A DNA stretch of 17,061 nt from an uncultured Alphaproteobacteria bacterium (lineage in GTDB: Bacteria > Pseudomonadota > Alphaproteobacteria > Sneathiellales > Sneathiellaceae), in assembly GCA_937910835.1 (NCBI GenBank), contig CALEMG010000449.1:1-17061 (forward strand). Direction: 5' to 3'. The translations under genes were made by a program, and so were the position numbers. Below, piece by piece: positions 13,323 through 17,061 of the stretch (position 1 is its first letter; each line of letters begins with the position of its first letter). Under the pieces are notes generated by a model. That model saw only the letters and a list, made by a program, of their open reading frames with translations. It had not been told where the DNA came from and did no database searches.

Positions 13323-14417
13323 CTAGTTTAGTTCTAAAGCTTTAAGTATCCTCTCGATTTTATCATCTTCAGTATCTGCAACAGATAAACTTTTTATAAC
13401 CTCCCCCTGCCGATGCGGATCAATGTTCCCATAGCTGGTGAAGGTGGTGAGAACGTTTTCGTGACCCAGATTTTGCGACCAGGCTTTGAGCTGCTCGGGC
13501 GTTTTGCATATCTTCTGCCCGAAATCCGTTAACGTGTTTCTGAACAGATGCGGGGAATAGTATTTCAGTTCAGCACTGGTGAACGCTTGCTTGAATATCT
13601 TACGTATCGGCGTCGCATTGGACCAGTGAACAGGCTCTATCCCGAGATTGGCAAAGGAAAGATTTTTATCCTGCCCAATCTTTGTATGCGGGAATATCGG
13701 ATCATTAAGACCATAGAGCTTTCCTTCTTTCAGGTATTTTATCCAGCCCAAAACAATATCCCGGATGTCATCGCCAACCGGGAAGAAATAGGTGTTGATT
13801 GCCTTGCTGAACTTCGTCCTGACCTCGTTCGGGTCCTGGCGCACCAGCACAGGGTCGCGGCTGGTATCTATATGCTTGAGCGATAAAGAGGCTATTGCGC
13901 TGTCCCGCATGCCTGTCAGCAGGGTAAAGGCAATCAGGGCCTGATCACGCTTCTCAACATCTGTTTCTGTCGGCATCGAGAAAATCACCTTGCGAATTTG
14001 TTCAATTGTTGGGAATTCCTTGAACTGCGCGGCCCTGGCCATGCGAACTTCCTTTTCCGACATGTTGAAATACTCGATGTCGGGAATATGGATCTTCGAT
14101 TTATATCCGGGCTGATAGGCAAGCCATTTGAAGAACGCCTGTATGGCGTTGATTGTGGAAAGCATAGTGGACTTGCTGATCGGCTGGCCTGTACGGGCTG
14201 ATTTTTGCTGGGCAAGATGCCTCTTGAAGGCAATGGCCTGCTCCTTGTTGAAGGTCCTGAAATCCTTGAATCCGGTATCCTGTTCAAAGCGAACAATTGC
14301 CTTTCGAATGGCGTCAATGGTGCTGTCCGCCTTTTGGTCGGCTTCCTTCAGATACTGGTAATAGGGCTGTTTCATCCGTTCATTTTTCGGGTGATACTTT
14401 ACTGTTGTTTCACGCAT
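13323..14417 (-). CDS. Tyrosine recombinase/integrase, second
   Basis: Phage-type integrase with an N-terminal SAM-like core-binding domain (ATIDAIRK-like helices, FKRHLAQQKSARTGQPISKS, NAIQAFFKWLAYQPGY) and a C-terminal catalytic domain. Catalytic residues are visible: LLTGMRDSAIASLSL (Arg I), SPHLFRNTLTDFG (HxxR), LGHENVLTTFTSYG (His and the nucleophilic Tyr). I choose ATG 14417 (364 residues) because AAAGGA lies eight bases upstream; an ATG at 14426 in the same frame has its Shine-Dalgarno directly abutting. It overlaps the upstream HTH/zinc-ribbon gene by eight bases (14410-14417), so the alpA-like gene, that gene and this integrase form one cassette. It is unlike the P4-type integrase at the left end, so it belongs to a different element or serves a second function. 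Confidence 0.92.
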   Translation of the reverse strand: MRETTVKYHPKNERMKQPYYQYLKEADQKADSTIDAIRKAIVRFEQDTGFKDFRTFNKEQAIAFKRHLAQQKSARTGQPISKSTMLSTINAIQAFFKWLAYQPGYKSKIHIPDIEYFNMSEKEVRMARAAQFKEFPTIEQIRKVIFSMPTETDVEKRDQALIAFTLLTGMRDSAIASLSLKHIDTSRDPVLVRQDPNEVRTKFSKAINTYFFPVGDDIRDIVLGWIKYLKEGKLYGLNDPIFPHTKIGQDKNLSFANLGIEPVHWSNATPIRKIFKQAFTSAELKYYSPHLFRNTLTDFGQKICKTPEQLKAWSQNLGHENVLTTFTSYGNIDPHRQGEVIKSLSVADTEDDKIERILKALELN

Positions 14418-14901
14418 GCAAATCATCCTTTCCGGAATAACAATTAAGGGAGGGGGAGGGAGTCTCTGTTATGTGTTCTCCCGCTCGCTTTTCGATTCCG
14501 AAGATTTTGATGTATTCCGCTCGTTTTGCCTCTGATCCGCCCCTGTACATGACAGTGCCGCATCGCTCGCATTTGCCGGATATATTGAGCTTGGTCTTTG
14601 ACAAAGGAATAAGGTTGACCGACCCAGGCACCGCTTTTCGTGGGCATCGGCATTTCAGGCAATAGAACTCATCCGCAGCGCATTTACATTTTCGTCTGGC
14701 CTGCTTCTCATTGATAAAAGCAATTCCATCACTACCGTGAATGCGCTGGGGCCTCAAATCATCGATAACCGGCAAGCCATTCCTAATATAGTTTCGCACT
14801 GTGTTCTTATGCACGCCAAGGCATTCCGCGAATTCCTGAACAAGATAAGAATAATCCCGCTTGATCCGGCGCGTGTTGATGTGACGGGATTTTTTAGCCA
14901 T
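14410..14901 (-). CDS. HTH plus zinc-ribbon protein of integrase cassette
   Basis: 163 residues, function not known. Residues 18-45 (YLVQEFAECLGVHKNTVRNY followed by IRNGLPVI) form a helix-turn-helix of the excisionase/MerR-like or sigma-70 region 4-like type. A cysteine-rich part follows, with CKC, CLKCRC and CERCGT in this order, which looks like a zinc ribbon. The C-terminal tail is polar. It sits between the AlpA-like gene and the integrase, overlapping both by eight bases, so it probably acts with them in DNA binding during excision or in regulating the cassette. I do not recognise the family by name. Confidence 0.72.
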   Translation of the reverse strand: MAKKSRHINTRRIKRDYSYLVQEFAECLGVHKNTVRNYIRNGLPVIDDLRPQRIHGSDGIAFINEKQARRKCKCAADEFYCLKCRCPRKAVPGSVNLIPLSKTKLNISGKCERCGTVMYRGGSEAKRAEYIKIFGIEKRAGEHITETPSPSLNCYSGKDDLHA

Positions 14902-15088
14902 CGGGATGCTCGATCAACTCGCGGATATCTTCCACCCGCCAGGCGGTGATCTTAGGGCCAAGCTTGACCGGCTTCGGATACCGCCCTTCTTTCACTCCAG
15001 CCCACCAATGAGACTTGCTGACAGGGTAGACTTTCAGGACATCAGGAAGGCGAACAAAGCCGACTTCAGGTAAAATTGAATCAAACAT
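14894..15088 (-). CDS. AlpA-like excisionase/transcriptional regulator
   Basis: 64-residue winged-HTH protein of the AlpA/excisionase type. VGFVRLPDVLKVYPVSKSHW (residues 10-29) covers the first helices, then WAGVKEGRYPKPVKLGPKIT with the typical YPKPVKLG turn, and AWRVEDIRELIE as closing helix. Such proteins activate or direct excision by the neighbouring integrase. GGAG lies nine bases before the ATG. First gene of the cassette; the 15-bp inverted repeat at 15181-15239 lies about 95 bases upstream and may be its own binding site. Confidence 0.88.
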   Translation of the reverse strand: MFDSILPEVGFVRLPDVLKVYPVSKSHWWAGVKEGRYPKPVKLGPKITAWRVEDIRELIEHPDG

Positions 15089-15180
15089 ATAATCAAACTC
15101 CGTTTAACTAAATCCAGAGCGATATATCTTGATTTTTTTCGAGAATTGAACGTCGGAAGGGTTTCGTGAACGACGAAATA

Positions 15181-15239
15181 AAGGGTGACACCCATAAATT
15201 TTATCACGCTATTTCAAAGCGTTAATGGGTGACACCCTT
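15181..15239. repeat. 15-bp inverted repeat with inner dyads
   Basis: AAGGGTGACACCCAT (15181-15195) and ATGGGTGACACCCTT (15225-15239) are inverted copies with one mismatch at the centre. Each copy is itself a dyad (GGGTG-A-CACCC). The 29 bases between contain CGCT/AGCG with a 7-base loop. It lies upstream of the alpA-like gene and just downstream of the unknown gene at 15254. An operator or excisionase site is more likely than a terminator, since no T-run follows on either strand. Confidence 0.6.
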
Positions 15240-15253
15240 CAGCTAGCCTAAAG

Positions 15254-15898
15254 CTATTCCCAAGGAGTATTGCCACCCTTTTTATCTTCCGGGCGTCTAA
15301 GAAAAGTTGCCATTAAATCGATCATCCGACCAGATTTCTCCCCCAGTCCGTCTGGCCAGTTTTGCTCCAGCCAATTTACAATTACTTTCTTGTCCGTCCG
15401 TTTCTCTGAAGACAATTCCAGAACTGCCGACGCCTCAAGCATGAACTGCATATAGGGTGGTATATAGGAAGGTAGAATATCGTCCAGTTCTTGGATTTCT
15501 GGCGTGTCAACAATCGGCCTATCCGCGAGGAAATCTTCAAACTGAGATTTGTTCACAAAAAAATACGCGGACGCTGTTCTATCGTATTCGGATTCTCTTC
15601 GACTGTATCCCTTAACGAAATCTGGTATCGAATTTTTACTTCTTAGATAGTCTTGTTCAATGGGCTTCTTTGAACCGAAATAACTGTTTATCGAAAATGC
15701 CTCCAACTCCGGTGTGGTCAGAAGCAAATTAATGAGCCTGCGGGCCGCATCAAATTGAGTTTGTTTGCCCCATTTTTCAGGTTGCTCTTTCTGAACCAAT
15801 TCAATGGCGGCTTGTGGTACCCACAAACCATCCGGGCAGATTACTTGCGTCTGCTGCAGTTTAGTCTTTCTCGGATACTCTAAGGAATTTCTGTCCAA
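15254..15898 (-). CDS. Hypothetical island protein
   Basis: 214 residues, not recognised. The protein is soluble in character, without signal peptide or membrane segments. It has a basic N-terminus, a segment GLWVPQAAIELVQKEQPEKW that looks like a helix-rich recognition region, and acidic stretches around residues 130-145 (ADRPIVDTPEIQELDDILPS). The start is TTG at 15898 after GGTGGAAAG; there is no in-frame ATG near the front, and a later start is possible. It is codirectional with the AlpA-like cassette, 165 bases upstream of it, and is the last gene before the right end of the island. It may be a regulator or a cargo gene; I cannot say which. Confidence 0.65.
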   Translation of the reverse strand: MDRNSLEYPRKTKLQQTQVICPDGLWVPQAAIELVQKEQPEKWGKQTQFDAARRLINLLLTTPELEAFSINSYFGSKKPIEQDYLRSKNSIPDFVKGYSRRESEYDRTASAYFFVNKSQFEDFLADRPIVDTPEIQELDDILPSYIPPYMQFMLEASAVLELSSEKRTDKKVIVNWLEQNWPDGLGEKSGRMIDLMATFLRRPEDKKGGNTPWE

Positions 15899-16040
15899 AT
15901 GCTTTCCACCAGCTATTTAGCGCGAACACAGTCAGCCAATATTAGTGGAACATATTATTATTGGGTTTCTATAAGGTTGGCAAATTCCTATATAAATCTT
16001 GCAGTCTGAATGAGATGGCTGCCTACTATTTTTCGCCTCA

Positions 16041-16063
16041 GATGGGCGACAGATTGGGGGACC
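16041..16063. repeat. Arm-type repeat at right island end
   Basis: GATTGGGGGACC at 16052-16063 is nearly identical to the tandem repeats before the P4-type integrase (7049-7072) and in the same orientation. It is preceded by a degenerate unit, GATGGGCGACA (16041-16051). It lies about 56 bases inside the right att core. Confidence 0.55.
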
Positions 16064-16118
16064 GGTACCTAAAAATAATACTTAATATATTGTTTTAATT
16101 GCATATTTTTTATCAAAA

Positions 16119-16139
16119 TGGCGGAGGGAGGGGGATTCG
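16119..16139. repeat. Right attachment site core within tRNA-Ser
   Basis: TGGCGGA-GGGAGGG-GGATTCG, the CCA-end, acceptor strand and T-arm edge of tRNA-Ser. The first 14 bases match the left att core at 6930-6943 with one difference (T versus G at the third base of the centre). Confidence 0.55.
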
Positions 16140-16208
16140 AACCCCCGATACGGTTCCCCGTATACACACTTTCCAGGCGTGCGCCTTCAGCCACTCGGCC
16201 ACCCCTCC
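16119..16208 (-). tRNA. tRNA-Ser (anticodon GGA)
   Basis: 90 bases including encoded CCA. Acceptor GGAGGGG pairs with TCCCTCC, discriminator G. The anticodon arm is CACGC-CTGGAAA-GTGTG with anticodon GGA (16174-16172), reading UCC and UCU. The long variable arm has stem ATACGG/CCGTAT, as in all serine tRNAs. T arm GGGGG-TTCGAAT-CCCCC. The gene is intact although the island is inserted at its 3' end, as expected when the element restores the tRNA end. Confidence 0.97.
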
Positions 16209-16403
16209 GCAGGGGTGCGCCCTGTTTCACCGAAGGCGCGCGGCGAATATACTTGAGAAAGGCAAGAATGCAAGGGGTCAAACCCATCTTCGACAAATTT
16301 AGTAACATCCAAATGACAATGCAGTGAAGCCGACACAGAAACTTTGAACTCACCCCTGTTTCAACGTAGGATGCGCCCACTGATTAATGTATAGGAAGAA
16401 ATC

Positions 16404-16721
16404 TTGATCATTGGACGTATCCTCGGCTGGATCCTGACCGGCAGTGCTTTTCTGGTGCTGGGCCATGATCTTCTACAATATATGGATAGTGAAGTCTGGC
16501 ATTCCATCCTGCTCGGGGAACTCTGGTTCATGATCAACCCCGAAGGGTTGAACCTGACCCAAGCCATTATTCAGCGCTATATATCTCCGACGCTGTGGGA
16601 TCCGGTGATCCTCAACCTTCTGCTGTGGCCCGCGTGGCTAGTCTTTCTGGTACCCGGTTTGTTGTTACTTGCACTCTTCCGGAAAAGACGGAAGATAGAA
16701 GGACGCTTTCTGTCCTCTTAG
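16404..16721 (+). CDS. Small membrane protein, unknown
   Basis: 105 residues, function unknown. It begins MIIGRILGWILTGSAFLVLG, a probable transmembrane helix or uncleaved signal anchor (about 3-23). A second hydrophobic segment, LNLLLWPAWLVFLVPGLLLL (about 70-90), precedes a basic end (FRKRRKIEGR), so both termini are probably cytoplasmic. The start is TTG at 16404 with AGGAAG seven bases upstream. Its stop overlaps that of lepA on the opposite strand by four bases. It resembles small inner-membrane proteins common next to housekeeping genes in alphaproteobacteria. Confidence 0.75.
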   Translation: MIIGRILGWILTGSAFLVLGHDLLQYMDSEVWHSILLGELWFMINPEGLNLTQAIIQRYISPTLWDPVILNLLLWPAWLVFLVPGLLLLALFRKRRKIEGRFLSS

Positions 16722-17061
16722 TCGTCTCCCATTTTAAGCGCGGCCAGAAAAGCTTCCTGCGGGATATCAACATTGCCGACGGAGCGCATCCGCTTCTTGC
16801 CCTTCTTCTGCTTTTCCAGAAGCTTTTTCTTGCGGGTGATATCGCCGCCGTAGCATTTCGCCGTCACATCTTTGCGCAGCGCTGAGATCGTTTCGCGCGC
16901 TACGACCTTGCCGCCAATGGCCGCCTGCAACGCTATCTTGAAGAGCTGGCGCGGGATCAGGTCTTTTAACCGCTCACACAGCTGACGGCCGCGCGCCTCC
17001 GCCTGGTCGCGATGCACAATCATGGCCAGTGCATCAACAGGCTCGGAATTCACAAGGATCG
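16718..17061 (-). CDS. lepA: Elongation factor 4 (LepA), C-terminal end
   Basis: LepA (EF4) is a ribosome-binding translational GTPase. Only the last 114 or so residues are in the window; the frame stays open through the right edge. The C-terminal domain unique to LepA is clear: VNSEPVDALAMIVHRDQAEA, RGRQLCERLKDLIPRQLFKI, ALQAAIGGKVVARETISALR, KDVTAKCYGGDITRKKKLLE, KQKKGKKRMRSVGNVDIPQE and AFLAAL near the stop. The stop TAA is at 16720-16718. It belongs to the chromosomal backbone to the right of the island. Confidence 0.97.
   Translation of the reverse strand, partial: ILVNSEPVDALAMIVHRDQAEARGRQLCERLKDLIPRQLFKIALQAAIGGKVVARETISALRKDVTAKCYGGDITRKKKLLEKQKKGKKRMRSVGNVDIPQEAFLAALKMGDD

Larger units (their letters stand above)
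6930..16132. mobile_element. Genomic island integrated at tRNA-Ser 3' end
   Basis: The proposed island runs from the att core at 6930 to the copy inside tRNA-Ser at 16119-16132. Both ends carry the same 14-bp motif in direct orientation (13 of 14 identical). GATTGGGGGAC-type repeats lie inside both ends, and a P4-type integrase is next to the left end. The interior is richer in A+T than the flanks and carries integrases, a toxin-antitoxin pair and probable defence genes. Because a second recombinase set (13323-15088) sits near the right end, the island may be a composite of two elements. The boundaries are inferred from repeats and were not compared with an empty site. Confidence 0.65.

Noticed and set aside
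16069..16380. Open frames across tRNA-Ser on both strands
   Set aside because: They translate the tRNA itself (GGSNPPP-like and GRGIRTPD-like peptides), a common artefact.
1..17061. CRISPR array or retron
   Set aside because: No regularly spaced direct repeats, cas genes or reverse transcriptase are visible.

Overview
The window looks like a piece of an alphaproteobacterial chromosome. The grounds are the style of the C-P lyase genes, an IS6 relic of the type I associate with alphaproteobacteria, tRNA-Ser next to lepA, and moderate GC. I cannot name the genus. A compact genomic island of about 9.2 kb, visibly richer in A+T, has inserted at the 3' end of a serine tRNA gene.

Left chromosomal part (1-6150). 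All genes are on the minus strand. The carbon-phosphorus lyase cluster reads phnG-phnH-phnI-phnJ; phnJ runs off the left edge. Overlaps or gaps of a few bases join the genes, and a Pho-box-like site lies upstream of phnG. Upstream of it is a second operon: an APH-fold kinase, translationally coupled to an acyl-CoA dehydrogenase (the split form of the animal ACAD10/11 fusion and of the LvaA/LvaC type of 4-hydroxyacid catabolism), then a TetR regulator. A decayed IS6-family transposase (6257-6798) lies between this operon and the island.

Island (about 6930-16132). The left end carries an att core with a 7-7-7 dyad that copies the tRNA-Ser 3' end, then two tandem 12-bp repeats, then a P4-type integrase. 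The same 12-bp repeat recurs next to the tRNA at the right end, so one integrase plausibly owns the whole element. The cargo has four parts: (1) a HEPN-motif protein, minus strand; (2) a divergent pair, a thymidylate-synthase-fold enzyme with the Asn-to-Asp change of dCMP-specific enzymes, followed by a protein resembling clade 3 alpha-glutamyl/putrescinyl-thymine pyrophosphorylases, which together suggest a base-hypermodification module; (3) a RelE/HigB-like toxin with an XRE + M78 peptidase-type antitoxin; (4) a second tyrosine recombinase with an HTH/zinc-ribbon protein, an AlpA-like regulator, a 15-bp inverted repeat and an unknown protein.

The most unusual feature is at 9218-9305 (minus strand). 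The start of the HEPN gene folds as a nearly complete tRNA cloverleaf: 7-bp acceptor, D arm with A14/G18G19/A21, 5-bp anticodon stem, and T arm with TTCAA loop. Its 'anticodon loop' is 25 nt instead of 7 and carries the Shine-Dalgarno sequence and ATG of the HEPN gene. The -35/-10 pair I see puts transcription start on base G1 of the cloverleaf. A predicted ribonuclease whose translation start sits in the anticodon loop of a tRNA mimic suggests self-regulation or RNA-antitoxin control through tRNA mimicry.

Right chromosomal part (16119-17061): tRNA-Ser(GGA), a small membrane protein, and the 3' end of lepA.
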